Made by a program: the position numbers and the translations under genes
Notes under the pieces: generated by a model
The model's database searches: none
Told to the model about the DNA's origin: nothing
The model's input: only the letters and a program-made list of their open reading frames with translations
Source of the DNA: Oopsacas minuta
Lineage: Eukaryota > Porifera > Hexactinellida > Lyssacinosida > Leucopsacidae
Direction: 5' to 3'
DNA length: 64,000 nucleotides
NCBI GenBank assembly: GCA_024704765.1
Contig: JAKMXF010000299.1
Location: forward strand, 816,556-880,555
In this document: piece after piece, positions 45,956 through 57,645 of the stretch
Numbering within the stretch: the stretch's first letter is position 1
Layout of the letters: each line of letters starts with the position of its first letter

Positions 45956-48604
45956 TATGATATAATTCAAATTATATCACCTGGAGACTAAATCGATAAT
46001 GCCGAATTATTGCCTGTATTCCCTGTCACAATGTATAGAATTGATCCTAGACGCGCAGCTATCTCAAAAATGATCTCTGACACCTGTTTCAAGCATTTTT
46101 AATGTGGAACTTCACGACACATTTTGATAATCTTTAACCTTATATTGACCCGCCTGTAAGGATATAAGTTTGAAATATTTTTTCTGCTCTTGAGAAGACT
46201 TAACATTGGTTCATTTACTCCAAATCTAAGTTTAAGTTTAAGTTTTATATCAATAAATTGATACGATTAGGTTAGATAGTTGGTTAAGTTACAGCTTAGA
46301 ACATGGAATACACTTGTTTATCAATGTTCCCTTATCACTCGAAAATCTTAGGGTCATTTTAATATAGCCATTTATAATACATACCTAACTCCCCAACCGT
46401 GATTATACATTTAGATATGATAAAATAATTGAGCTATCTGAAATGACAATATATGGGCATATTTAGGATTACGTGACAAGGCTACGCGATATCATATCAT
46501 AATGTATCATCTGGGATTCAGGTAAGGGAACTTGGGCATGTTTTTAGATTATATTTTGGCTTTCTTGAGTTGACCATTATTGTAAAGATAATCGAGGAAT
46601 AATTGAAAACCTTCACAAACAAGTGCAATCCATGCTCTCAGCTGTAGCACAAGGACTTGTCAACGTTATTACTACAATTTTCTATAGTTTGTTTAAACAA
46701 GTTTTTCAAATATTTTATTTGAACTCTACAATCAATAATTAATAATTGCGTTTTATGGTGTTTTTCAATGTATTTGGCGATCATATGACGTCTTTTCGAC
46801 GTGATACTTATATCCTAGATGTGGAACGTGTGATTAATTGCATCATATTTGCAAAACTTGATAGCTTCTGCAAATTTAGAATATCATGAATTATTTGTAC
46901 TTTAAATCATCATCAATGCATTTCTTATTCATCCCTAGTCCAGAAAATACTTTTAGTTTCCAGTCCTTGTGTTTAGTAGTTCATGGTAATGATTATTCTA
47001 CAAGATTTTAGAAAATGATGAAATTCATGATAATATTTTTTCGACTACATTAAAAATTTAAACAATTTTTTATTTTCTAAGAGATGTACGTTATTATTTG
47101 TTTGATATGAGAATGCAGATTTGGATATGACATGTCAAAATTCTCCTGATTTATAAATATTTAAGAATTCCCATTATTACAAACCAAACAGGACACTTTG
47201 TGTTTACGCCACCTATGTTACTTTGGTTATAAGTTGCATATACACAATATTTATGTATCGTCAAAAAACATTCACTTCAAATTTTAGGTTTATGGATAAA
47301 TATAATGGGTAGAACAATAGGCGATATCAATGGCGGAAATCTCTGGGGTTCAGTTGCCCCCCGATAATATTATCTCCATCATGAATATTATTTTTAATTA
47401 AATTGAGTGTTAATCCAACTATTTTATAAGTGTGAAAATTTCGCCGAAAACTTATAAGAGGGTTCTAGGTATGCTAACAACTTCAACCTTGGCTAGAAAT
47501 ATATAACTCAATATAAGTTATATACCATTATAAAGAGTGCTACCTAGAATTCTCTGCATTTTGTGACACTTTCCCTTTGTCAACTGTACATATTTTCAGT
47601 AACTATGGTAACTAGCAATTGTTAAATTAAAAAATAATATCCATAGTCTAAATTCAGATTTAGGATATACACTACGCATAATGGCCTTGATTGGGGATTA
47701 TCTTCGAATAGGCATTCTTAGGTCTCTTAGCTATATGGAATATATTATTGGGGTATATGTTATCACCCCTCAAAGGTAGATGGCCTGGTCAGAATTACTG
47801 TATGGCTTTTATATTTGTAAATAAGACGTTATCAAAAATACTTGCTGTTAAATGCCAATTATTAAATTCTCTTAAGCTCTTAACCCTTCAATTTTGTGTA
47901 CAACATACTATTTGTACATTTTACAATATTTGAGGATTCGTGGATCAAATTTCGTGTTGTTAGGCCATATTCACAAGTAGTTGACCCATTTCATACTCAC
48001 CTATAATATTTTCGGATACTATATTTTATTTTTCAAAAGTTCTGGTCAAACTAGAAAATGCACACAATTCTAGGTGCTACAGAAACATCTTATGCAGTTC
48101 CTGCTGTATATGAATCACATTGATATAAAGTAATATATTTTTGTCAACTATGCTGAGATTTCTCATTAACAATTTGAGAACTACTGTTTCCATTCAATAT
48201 CTCTCTTGCATTAATCAGCCTAATTTGAGCAACGTCACCGAAAATTGGAAATTGGAAATATTACTTATTATACGTAATACGTCTTCATTGACAGACGTAG
48301 TAAACTACTTAGTGGTAAACAGGGATGTAGAATACTCTTAAAGTGGCTGAAAACGAAACCAAGAGTAAGTTATCCCTCTGGACCGACTCATCATCTGGAC
48401 CGGCCTAGACTAATCCAAGATTTTAAGCGGTTTGGATGGATTCAGACCGTCCAGGTGAAGTTAATGACGATCTGGGCCGGGTAATGAAATAATCAACCTC
48501 TGTAACTCTGATTTGAACAATATTAAGTAATTCTGGCTAGAAACATTCCCTTGATCTCCTTCTCTTGGCTAGTGGAGGTAGTAATCCAGCAGAAAGGTGG
48601 TCAA
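45956..48604. other. Gene-free stretch with a family A fragment
   Basis: At 46360-46650 lie diverged family A strings (tatagccatttataat, gattatacatttagatatga, atcatatcataatgtatc, gataatcgaggaataatt), which give a partial fourth copy. Around 48380-48480 several ctggaccgg motifs recall the hAT MITE at 34617, without clear ends. Confidence 0.45.
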
Positions 48605-48609
48605 TATAA

Positions 48610-49542
48610 CACAGTGTGGAAAAGTGCAATAATAGGTGAAAATTTGACTTCACTATTTACAAAAATTTATGTATGCATTCGATTTACACTATTTCAAACC
48701 TAGAAATATACTATTATTAGTCACTTAATGAACTTATAACATGTCTTACCAAAGTTTCAAAGTTAGGCAGAAATTTGAGATTTGAAAACCTGAAAACCAC
48801 AAATATTTATTCTTCAAATACTCTTGCGATATTTCAGCATTCCAGGATATTTAGTAGTTCAATGGCGTTTATCAGTATTCGTATGCATTTTATGATTAAT
48901 TTTAACTCGTTTGCAAAACAAATTAAATATTTATTTTTTCATTCTTAAACATTTTTAGTCGTCTATCTCTATCCATATTTCAGCTCATTGACCTACCTTT
49001 AGGTCCCCGATCTTACAATGCAAACAATTGCGATTTTGAATAGTTAACAATTTCGTATAGTATATCTTTCTAAATCTCATTTTCAATAATTTCTAGACCC
49101 GCCCAAATCCGCCCACTTATACTTTTCTTGACATTAAGTGCATGGGGACGCCCATTCGGATGAAATGTATTTTTAGGAAAATTTTAATTTTAATTGTAAC
49201 ATTTTATAATTACTGTATTTCTAATTACTTAGTATCATTTTATGGAGTATCCAATGTATAAATGAATTCAGTATACGCATTGTTATTCATGTTTATCAAT
49301 AAATAGGGCTGGTTGGTATAAAACACTCATAAATTTAGAACTCATTTACTCTTGAACCATAATTAATAATTATAGCAAAATACTACAGATTACGTCATAG
49401 TCCCATTTCCAGAAGTGAAAATAATATTCTGGTGCCACTTTTGAAATCTACAGTGTCGATTTACCAAATATGACAACATTTTAACATATATCTTCAGTGT
49501 AAATACCAATTACCCCCAAATCGCCATTTTTGCCACACTGTG
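48610..49542. mobile_element. Non-autonomous RAG1/Transib-type element with heptamer ends
   Basis: The left end is CACAGTGTGGAAAAGTGC and the right end, reversed, is CACAGTGTGGCAAAAATGGC. The first ten bases are identical, and the first seven equal the V(D)J recombination heptamer. A 5-bp duplication (tataa, 48605-48609 and 49543-49547) flanks it, as known for Transib and ProtoRAG insertions. The 933-bp interior is non-coding. The end sequence matches that of the decayed RAG1-like element at 54-2838, so that transposase, rather than the one at 55027, was probably its driver. Confidence 0.88.
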
Positions 49543-49547
49543 TATAA

Positions 49548-50594
49548 TATTCGCGAATAGATTGATGAAAAGCTGTTGACGAGGTATTAGTAGATATTCT
49601 TATTTTTCTCTACATATTGAGAAAATGCCAAATATGCAACAAACAACAAATTTGAATTTCTTTAAGAAAATCTGTGTTCGTTAAGTGCAAGAAATTCCTC
49701 TAAATTACATAGTACATATTGAAAAGAATATTTGGGCCTAAATGAGAAATGCTGGTATTTGCTCCAAATGCTTCCACCGCCACTGGCAGTTGTGGACAAT
49801 GTAAGAGTAGGTAATTTAGTCGTTTATTGGAAGTTAAGCTCAGGTGCCTAAAGATAACCAAAATAGTCAGATATAGTATAAAATACACTTTGTGAAGACT
49901 AATTGTAACGAATTATTCCAAATTGCTTCTAATAGTGGTATTCCTTCAGGATAGTCAAATCCTCAAAGAGTAATGAGAAAATTGTCGTAAGTGTAAATAT
50001 GAAAATCATGGAACTCAAAAACTGAAATGGGGGTGCAACGTTTGAGGATGTTGGGCCATGGTGTAAGTCAGTGATAAGATTAGGAGTAACGTAGTTCCTT
50101 GTTCCGAATATCCTAATTCTTTACTTCTAACACAATATCCCCCAAAAATGATATGCAGAAGCAAGAGTACAACTCTATCTAATCCAGTCTCTGTGGGTGA
50201 GCTTCAATTAGATCGAGATAATAACAAAACATTCTCTAATAGGAATTTCCTATTTTTTACGACTCTGATGATGTCACTAACCGGATTGTAATAAGTAAAC
50301 AAGTACTATGAAATTAAAATTGTATAATATTGAATAAATTAATAAGATTCCAATCGTAATAAATATTTCAGATTTCCATACCCAACATTTTGAAATCTTG
50401 AATAGTGGTACGACTTTGGCCGGATTAAGCATAATTCGGGCCCTAACTTCATGCAACTTCAACTATCCCATACTAAAACCATCCCAATATTATAATTAAG
50501 TTACTCTCTAACTTTGGTCAATATTTACTCAAGTTTACTAATAACTGATATTTTCGGATTTTCTTTCTACAAAACTCGAGATAATTTCTCCGTC
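49548..50594. other. Gene-free AT-rich stretch
   Basis: Frames at 49700-49888 and 50277-50462 have no motif. No element ends were found. Confidence 0.4.
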
Positions 50595-50790
50595 ATCAAT
50601 TTAGTCCATTAGCTCACGTTCAATGGCTACCTTTGCTAGATCAGCGAATCGCTCTGCCGAATTTATTTTGTGTATTAAATTCTTCACGTTTCATGTAGTT
50701 GAAACACCTCTCATTAGTTGCTACTGTGCACAACATGAGTGTCAAACAGATTCCGGCAGGGATATGGTGACATTAAGAATCACTGAGTCA
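50595..50790 (-). pseudogene. hAT C-terminal dimerisation fragment
   Basis: The minus strand reads LCTVATNERCFNYMKRE, then after a frame shift KINSAERFADLAKVAIEREL. This resembles the C-terminal block of KIAA1586/ZNF862-like hAT proteins, with its ERxF and RxxxLAxxxIxR spacing. No other part of the gene was identified nearby. Confidence 0.45.
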
Positions 50791-51478
50791 ATGTCTGGTT
50801 GCATAGATAAACATACAAAGAATATATCGCCGAAATTTACACGATCATTTATGTTCCCAATTTTGTGATTGTAGAATGACATAGATTGAATTGAAAAGTA
50901 CAAATATACTCTACTACATCGTCTTATTGATTTAGGTATGTACAATGTAGGGATGTTAGATATACTACTGTAATTGTAAATTTAGTCTCACTGTTATGAA
51001 TAAACAATTCTTATGTAGCTCCACAATTTTGCTTAATCCATTCATTAACCAGTGCGAAGACGAAGTAGAACCAGAGGCCTTGCGCTGCACCTAATTCAGG
51101 TAAGTATGCCACTGTTTAATAACCTGTGCCCCACCAGTAGCAACTGACTTGCCTTCCACTGGTAACAACCACATTAATTAAGAATGAATCTCGTAGTAGT
51201 GCAATAAAGGACAAAGATTTATTGCAGTCGATGCCCTGAGTCACGGCCGAACCAAATATAGACTGGTTGGACCCACCGGACCCTGTGCGATCGCACAATC
51301 AGCACCTGAGGTAATCTGACTCTGGGTACACCGTACCGCCTAGTACCGTACCTAAACACGAATAGTTATAAGTATAGATGTCAAATCCCCGAAAACTTGA
51401 GGTTAATTCTTATCAATTCCCATATAATACTCCACTTATAGCCCGTAGAGTAAGAATTAAGAATTGTATAATCTATAC
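50791..51478. other. Gene-free stretch, possible LTR-like segment
   Basis: On the minus strand at 51110-51290 lies a GC-richer segment with an AATAAA inside a short hairpin (gcaataaa...tttattgc), reminiscent of an LTR. No second LTR, primer-binding site or target duplication was seen, so this is not called as an element. Confidence 0.25.
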
Positions 51479-52220
51479 CAGTGTTTCTCAACCTTTTCCA
51501 CTTACTGCCCACTTAAGTCGTTTACATTTCTCCCACGCCCCCTTCTCGTAATACTGACTAAACATACTATAACAAATTTATATCACACATTTATTTACTT
51601 TGTTTATATATTATCAATGATAATAGTATATAGAAGATCAAAGTTCATTAACAGTTATTTATTATTAAGTCTGATGTTCCTGATTAATGGGATCCCTGAC
51701 ATTGGTGCTCACCTGCAAGTTTTGCCACATCTGGTTCAAATTTCGTTAATATCAAACGTGGATCGGCTGATTGGTGATTTCCAATCTATTTCGCTGTTTG
51801 GTATGTAGCCTTATTACTGCTCTAAGGCCCTTCTCAACTAAGTAGGAAGTAGAAAACGCAAGAATTAGAAGCTTCGTACTCTGCTTTAATAACGGCATAC
51901 GCAAAGTATTCTTCGTTTGCACCCAGAAGCTCGAATAACCACGTTGATTAAATACTATTTGAGCTTCGATATCTGCTTGCAGCTCAGCTAGTTGTTCTTG
52001 AATTTCTTACTCTACCATCTGTAGGTCTGTATATAATGAGTTCATTACCCAATCTGGTACGATCAGCTGGGTAGCTGGGGTAAGTCCATAAATCGGATTT
52101 GCATATCTTCACTCATTGATTCGAGATGCAAAGTATATTACATAGTTAAACATCAGTTATATCAGGAATTGCTTGCAGCGAAGGGAACTGGTAAAACTCT
52201 CTGTGACAATATTCTGCTTA
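51479..52220 (-). mobile_element. Truncated hAT (ZBED5/SCAND3-like), cut by a mariner
   Basis: One terminus is present (cagtgtttctcaaccttttc at 51479). On the minus strand the adjoining sequence codes for the C-terminal part of a hAT transposase. The other end is missing: at 52221-52222 (TA) the element is interrupted by the mariner that follows. Confidence 0.75.
51690..52190 (-). pseudogene. hAT transposase C-terminal half, broken
   Basis: Minus-strand frames give LAELQADIEAQIVFNQRGY and, further on, TSYLVEKGLRAVIRLHTKQR followed by NRLEITNQ. This is the C-terminal signature of ZBED5/SCAND3-like hAT enzymes (YxxEKGFSAxxxLxTKQRNRL). Stops and shifts occur throughout. The catalytic region upstream is not present. 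Confidence 0.75.
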
Positions 52221-52222
52221 TA

Positions 52223-53405
52223 CGAGGGGCACTCAATAAGTTTTGAGCCTGACTATGTTGCGAGCTCATATATAAGTAAACCATTACTTCTTTCGATAAA
52301 TATGGGATAAATATACCTCGCTGAAAATCTTGTAACTTTATCTTGTATACTTTTCAGATAGCAGTAGTTTGTTATCTATGGACCCCTTAGTTACCAAATC
52401 CTCAATACAGTTATCAAGGCGTGATTCGTACTAATACTTTTCAGTTCCAACTTTTGAAAACAATAAAAGAATGTCACGAAAATTTCTGCAGAGCCTTTCC
52501 AATCACAAGGCATCTGCGACAACAGCGACAAGATGGTACAGAGAATTTAAGTCTGGGAATTTTCATCGTTGAAGACCAACCCCGCCCTGGACCACCCCAT
52601 ACGCTGTTACAGAGGGAATTGTTGATTCAATTGAGGACTTTGTGATAGCAGACCAAAATGTTATATATGAGAGGATTCAGCACGAAATTGGCATTTCATC
52701 TGGGGCAGTGCACACCTTTTTACACCAATCCCTTCAGCTATGTAAACTTTGTGCTCGATGGATCCCATATCAGCTTCATCCTGAGCAGAAGCAGAATCGA
52801 GTGAAATGGTGCCATGAAAGGCTTAAAAAATTGAAAAATGGCAACAGTAGAGATGTTTCCAAGATAATAACTGATGATGAAACATGGATCTATCACTATG
52901 ATCCAGAAACAAAGCAGCAGAGCTGTCCATGGTGTGAAATTGGAGAAGGTCCCCCAACACAAGTTCGCAAAACTCAGTACACCAAGAAACAAATGCATGC
53001 AATGTTTTGTAATACAATGGGTGTAAAACTGTTGTACCTCTTGAACCTGGTAAGACAATTAATTCAACCTGGTATACAGAGAGTTGTTTGCCTCTAGTCA
53101 TAAAGACAATAAATTTACAGCGTCCTGGCACAGGATTAAGGGGAACTTTTTTGCACCACAATAATGCCAGATCTCATACATCAAAAATGGTAAGACAATT
53201 CATTGAAGAATCAAGACCACATATATTGCCACACCCCCTTATTCTCCAGATCCAGCACCCTGCGACATCTGGCTCTTTCCTAGAATAAAAATACCTTAAA
53301 GGCAGAAATTTTTCATCGAATTCTGAACTTGAGTGGCCCTTAGAGAAGTGATCGGAGACATCAACGAAAATGAATTTAAAGAAACTATTCAAGCTTGGTT
53401 TAAAC
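52223..53405 (+). mobile_element. mariner (mellifera-like), 3' end missing
   Basis: The left inverted end cgaggggcactcaataagtt follows TA at 52221-52222. The right inverted end is absent: the reading frame stops at a hAT terminus (cagtggttcccaac) at 53406, just before the usual last residues of the protein. Confidence 0.8.
52400..53405 (+). pseudogene. mariner transposase, frameshifted and truncated
   Basis: In order come the DNA-binding half (FKSGNFH and DQPRPGPPHT in shifted frames), IERIQHEIGISSGAVHT-like sequence, IITDDETWIYHYDPETKQQS (first Asp), LHHNNARSHTS (second Asp position, mutated to Asn) and a mutated PYSPD region. The C-terminal FKETIQAWFK then breaks off. The DETWIYxYDPETKQQS block is the hallmark of mellifera-type mariners of arthropods. 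Frameshifts, a changed catalytic residue and a missing end make it dead. Confidence 0.88.
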
Positions 53406-53729
53406 CAGTGGTTCCCAACGGGGTGAGCCGTTGGATGAAGATGAGCCATTGGATGAAGATTTATTCTAACATTTGTAAATTTGCAAAATACTATTGTATC
53501 ATTAATATGTTGTGCACTTCACCCATAATGACAATTCTAACACGTTCCCCACAAGAAGAGCTAAGTATTCACCATTTACAACCAATCAATGCTTTCAATT
53601 GTATTGTTTCTTTGTTTTGAATTAACAGTTCAGACGGCTTCTTAACAAAGAAGTTACAAAAAGTGATCATACCATGTTATTTCATTAATTACCTCAATAG
53701 TAGACACGATTTTTCTTGCATATCCAACC

Positions 53730-54355
53730 ATGGCTGAAAACCCCAAGAAGAAATCCCGTCAATACTCCATAAATTATCTGAAATTTGGTTTCATCGCTTC
53801 ACCTACTAATCAACGATTACCCTTTTGTTTACTCTGCAATCAAGTGTTCTCTAATGAGGGCATGAAACCTTCACGTATGTGCGGCCATTTGACGAAGAAA
53901 CACCCTGATAAGAAAGACAAGGATCTCAAATATTTCCAGACTTTAATCAAGCAGTTTGCAAATCGTAGTTCCATAGATGGAATGATTAACAAAATTACTA
54001 CTAAAAATGACGATGGTTTTGTTGTTTCTTACAATATATTTCTTTTAATCGCCAAATGTGGAAAGCCTCATACAACAGGTGAAAAGCTCATCCTTCCAGC
54101 TATAAGAGAGGTTATATCTACTGTCATGCATCAAGATGCGTCTAGTGTTGTTAGATCAATTCCCTTAAGTAACAACTCAGTTTTGAGGAGGATCGAAGAA
54201 TTGGCTATAGATGTTGAACAACAGTTGTGTAAAGTTTTACAAACGACGGAACTCGCTTTGCAGCTTGATGAGTCAACCTTACGTGACAATGAAACCTTAC
54301 TTATGGCATATGTACGATACATTCACAATGGTGTATCAAAAGAAGAAATGCTCTT
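53730..54355 (+). pseudogene. hAT transposase, 5' half, disrupted by insertion
   Basis: It begins MAENPKKKSRQYSINYLKFG. The BED-type zinc finger is CLLCNQVFSNEGMKPS followed by HLTKKHP, a C-x2-C/H-x4-H layout. The next conserved parts are SGKPHT-like CGKPHTTGEKLILPAI, IPLSNNSVLRRIEEL and LALQLDESTLRDNETLL with the first catalytic Asp. The frame is clean up to EEMLF, where the RAG1-like element is inserted at the codon after ATG CTC TT. It resumes at 57646. This is the best-preserved hAT gene part in the window. Confidence 0.92.
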
Positions 54356-54397
54356 CACAGTGGTTTAGAAGCAAAGAATAGACAAAAAATTGATTCC
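54356..54397 (+). repeat. Left terminal repeat with RSS-like heptamer
   Basis: The heptamer CACAGTG (54356-54362) is followed after 10 bases by AAAGAATAG and then directly by ACAAAAAAT, which resembles the RSS nonamer ACAAAAACC. The distance from heptamer to the nonamer-like string is 19 bases. Confidence 0.7.
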
Positions 54398-54964
54398 GTA
54401 TTTGATGGTTTCTTTTCATTTTATATTGTTTAAATGATTCTCATTTAAAATATCTAAGCGATTGAGACTCTAGAAGCTGTAAAATTTCTTCATCAAAGAT
54501 GCGAAATATTTATAGGAAAATTGCGGCTTCATGATTTCCAAATTTAGCCACAATTTCAAATGAACCTGTAAGAGTAATTACATAATCGAATGTTACTAAT
54601 CTGGTATACTTTATATATTTCGACTATGCTAATTCTAAATATCTTGTTTCCATGCCGTATCTTGTATATATTTCGTGAACATAAGATTTCTAAAATCTAG
54701 TAAAATCCATACAGAATTTTTACAAAGAGGAATACTTAAAGTGTCAGGAAAAATAAACAACACAAAACAACAGCGCAAAATGAATCGGATACACGCATTA
54801 CGATTCCTAAAAACGTAATCTAAAACCACAAAACCCGAAACAGTGCGCAACCTATAATTTTCAATGATATTCCATTACAACTTTTCGTTGCTAGGAATTC
54901 CCATTGTAGCATACTCCAACAATGGAATGAAATAGTATTGTATTTCGTTCTTGAAATTTATCAT

Positions 54965-54985
54965 AGCGACTTATATATATAATCT
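54965..54985 (+). promoter_or_regulatory. Possible TATA box of the RAG1-like gene
   Basis: The string cttatatatataatc lies about 50 bp upstream of the ATG at 55027. Only the composition and position support it, in an AT-rich background. Confidence 0.3.
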
Positions 54986-55026
54986 ACTGAATAATACAAC
55001 ATGTTTTTCGGAATTTCTTGAAAACA

Positions 55027-57271
55027 ATGACAGAAGAGTTAACTTTCCCAAAGGCCCGCCTCGAATTGGCAAGAATCCTGAAAGACAATAATAATTGTAT
55101 CTTGAAAACGACAAAATATTTCAAAGAACACTTTGAAATAGACTCTGATAATACAAAACTCTTGGAAACGTTGCTGTTAAGAATTCGGAACAGAGTCAAG
55201 AAGGCGAAGAGATCTTTAGATTGCTTAGAAGGAAAATGGTGGCATTCTAGCATTTCCATGAAACCTGAGTTAAAGAAAAATCATGTTTCTGATTTACTAG
55301 AGTCGTCTTCTGATGATGGTGAAGTTCCCATTCATTCAGTGAGTCATAGGAAGCATCTTGATGATCTCTCTCTGCAACAACAGCGTACTCGATTGTCAAG
55401 TCTGCTAGAATGCATTAAGTCACTCTCAGTTATTGAGAATACTACAGAAATAAGCATTACAGCACTCTCATTACAACTATTGGCAAATGAGGAGAATAAT
55501 CGTCAGGTTGCTACGGTAGCCAGAGAGATTATTGTCAGTGGAGGATTCTGTAACCTCAGTAACAAGCATGTTCCAGTTGATAAAGCCTTATTCCTGCTGG
55601 ATTTACTTGAAGTGGGCAGACGAAAATACACTCAACTACGTCAAACACTTCTACCAGACGATATACATTTCCCATCTTACAGCAAGCTAGCTAATCTGAG
55701 AGATGTCATGATTTCGCGATCCAGTATAACTTCATATCCTAATCCAGCTAAACCAATAGGTATACACGCACCATATTGTCTTCAAGTTCAGAAAACCCTG
55801 GAAAGAATATTATCAATGGTAGATCGCCCCACAAGTGAAGAATTCCCACTCACATTTAAAATCGCAGATGGCTTAGATGGTTCTGGTTGTCACACTATCT
55901 ACAACCAGCAGACAACTAATACTTTCACCAAAAACTTCATTCTGTTTTGTTTCAAGCCCATCTCCATCCACACTGTAACAAACAGGATTGTTTGGCAGAA
56001 TAAATCCCCTAATTCACCCTTCTCTCAAAGACCTATTTTTCTCTGCGCTGCGACAGAATGCGAAGAAAATATTCGTTCCTTCATGGAGACTATGATTAAT
56101 CCCGATACAGCGATGTTGCAAAATGGGATTCCTTTAGAAAATGGTGTTGTCAATGTCGATATTATCCGCTCAATGTTTGATGGGAAGATGGCAGCCATTC
56201 TCTCTGGAGCTGGAGGAGCCAGTTGTCAGATGTGCACTGCCACACATAAAGATTTGAAGGACCGGAATTTAGTTCTTGAAGGGTTCCCCATCAACAGAAA
56301 TATCACAGATGCAATCGAGTTATTTTCGCACATTGATGACATTGAGTCGTTCTTTGCTCTTTCGACTAATGAACGCTTCAATTTAACTCATCAACCAATT
56401 TCAGAGATTAACATACATCCGGCATCTCCACTTCATTCATACACAGGCGTATTTAGGCAAGTAATCTAGTACTCCATTAACCATTCAGAATTTGTCTTCA
56501 CATAATTAAACCAATTTTAGGTGGTTCAATTTGCTGGTATATCATCTTCGCCTCGAAAAGTTTACCTGGTCCCCAACTTCACCAGTCATCAAGGAGTCAA
56601 TGAAATTCCTTCAAACATTTATTCAGGAGAAGACAGGATTAAAGGTTGACCAGCCTAATTCTAGCGGTGGAACCACCTCAACAGGGAATGTTGCTAGAAG
56701 AGCCTTTTCTGATGAAACTGAATACCTTGAATGCATTCTATCAACTGTAGCAATACAATATCGCCCAATCTTATCAAAGATACATACTCAGCTTTCAGCC
56801 ATTCTTCGGGTTTTCAATTCAAGTCACAAGGTTAACACTTTGGAATTGGGGAAGTGGTGCAAGGATACCTACCTTGTCATCTTAGATTCTTTCCCCTGGG
56901 CTAGCATGACTCCAACCCTGCACAAGCTCTTGGCCCATTCCGAGGAGTTAATACATGAGTCGAATTCTAGCTATGGCTTAAAGGCATTTTCAGAAGAAGG
57001 CACAGAATCATGCAACAGATTAGTTAGAAAATATCGGGAGAATTTAGCTCGTAAAGTTAGTTTTGAGACCAATATTATGGATATCTTCATCAGATTAACT
57101 TCTCAAAGTGATCCAACCTTAGTAAACTATCGAAGAATTTTGACTTGTGAACGATGTGGTCAATCTGGACACACAACGAGATCTAAATGCTGCAATGCTA
57201 TGAACAGTCAGAAAACTAGTGTACAGACTTTATTCACGACTTTAACCTCCAATACAGATTACCTATCATGA
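55027..57271 (+). CDS. RAG1-like transposase, 726 residues, one GC-AG intron
   Basis: Exons are 55027-56456 and 56521-57271. The joined frame has no stop and gives 726 residues, the usual size for Transib or RAG1-core proteins. Landmarks follow RAG1. KIADGLDGSGCH has the first catalytic Asp (D281). KSPNSPFSQRPIFL resembles RAG1 KPNSELCCKPLCLM. MFDGKMAAILSG has the second Asp (D385), followed by the zinc-site Cys pair CQMC. TTSTGNVARRAF recalls RAG1 GNFAR. LHKLLAHSEELI recalls FHKTLAHVPEII. FSEEGTESCNRLVRKYREN has the Glu (E639). The tail holds a zinc knuckle, C686-x2-C689-x3-GH694-x5-C700. It should cut DNA at heptamers by a hairpin-forming DDE reaction. The first ATG was chosen because the frame upstream (55018) lacks one. 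Whether it is closer to Transib or to ProtoRAG RAG1L needs a phylogeny. Confidence 0.93.
56457..56520 (+). other. GC-AG intron, 64 bp
   Basis: The donor is AG|GCAAGT, the standard consensus for GC-AG introns, and the acceptor is caattttag. Splicing makes ...GTA TTT AG|G TGG TTC (VFRWF). The decayed relative at the left edge reads VFRWF without interruption at the same place, which independently supports both splice sites. Confidence 0.88.
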
Positions 57272-57599
57272 ACTTAAGAATGAATATAATGTATATTTTG
57301 TAAATCAATAAGATAAATTCCATCATAAGTGTGACGTCATAACTCTATAAATACAAGCGCTACAACAAAATTTTAAGTTCAAGGTGATTGCCAAATACGG
57401 ATAACCCATATGTAATCAATAGATTTCATGGCGATAAAGTCGAGTAAAATGTATTTATTGAAGAAAATTTAAAATTTCACATATATCAATGACGTCATAA
57501 CTTGGAAATTTTAGGCCATATACTTGTTATGACAAGCTGTATTGGTTCCTTATATATAATAATCTATATGTAAATAATACATTTCATATGGCTATCTCA
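57272..57599 (+). other. 3' non-coding part of the RAG1-like element
   Basis: This is AT-rich, with no frame of note and no RAG2-like kelch repeats. No strict AATAAA lies near the stop; aatacaag- and gtaaatcaataag-like strings are present. Confidence 0.4.
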
Positions 57600-57645
57600 C
57601 ACCAAAATAGCTATTCTTTACTAACTGCCCTATTAAATCACTGTG
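57600..57645 (-). repeat. Right terminal repeat with RSS-like heptamer
   Basis: Read on the minus strand, the heptamer CACAGTG (57645-57639) is followed after 19 bases by the same AAAGAATAG block. It is nine bases further in than at the left end, and no nonamer-like A-run follows. Confidence 0.7.

Larger units (their letters stand above)
54356..57645 (+). mobile_element. Intact RAG1/Transib-type transposon, 3290 bp
   Basis: The left end is CACAGTGGTTTAGAAG and the right end, reversed, is CACAGTGATTTAATAG. The heptamer is identical to that of V(D)J recombination signals, and 14 of the first 16 bases match. CTCTT is duplicated at 54351-54355 and 57646-57650. Removing the element and one CTCTT restores the hAT frame (EEM-LFSKPLE), which fixes both boundaries independently. 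The interior holds one spliced gene of RAG1 type. The remaining 370 bp after its stop and 670 bp before its start hold no RAG2-like frame. Confidence 0.96.

Noticed and set aside
51095-51115. U1 snRNA-like string catacttacctg on the minus strand
   Set aside because: Only the first dozen bases match U1. The rest of the snRNA is absent.
51110-51300. Possible solo LTR with a hairpin poly(A) signal
   Set aside because: No TG...CA ends, paired LTR, primer-binding site or target duplication could be shown.
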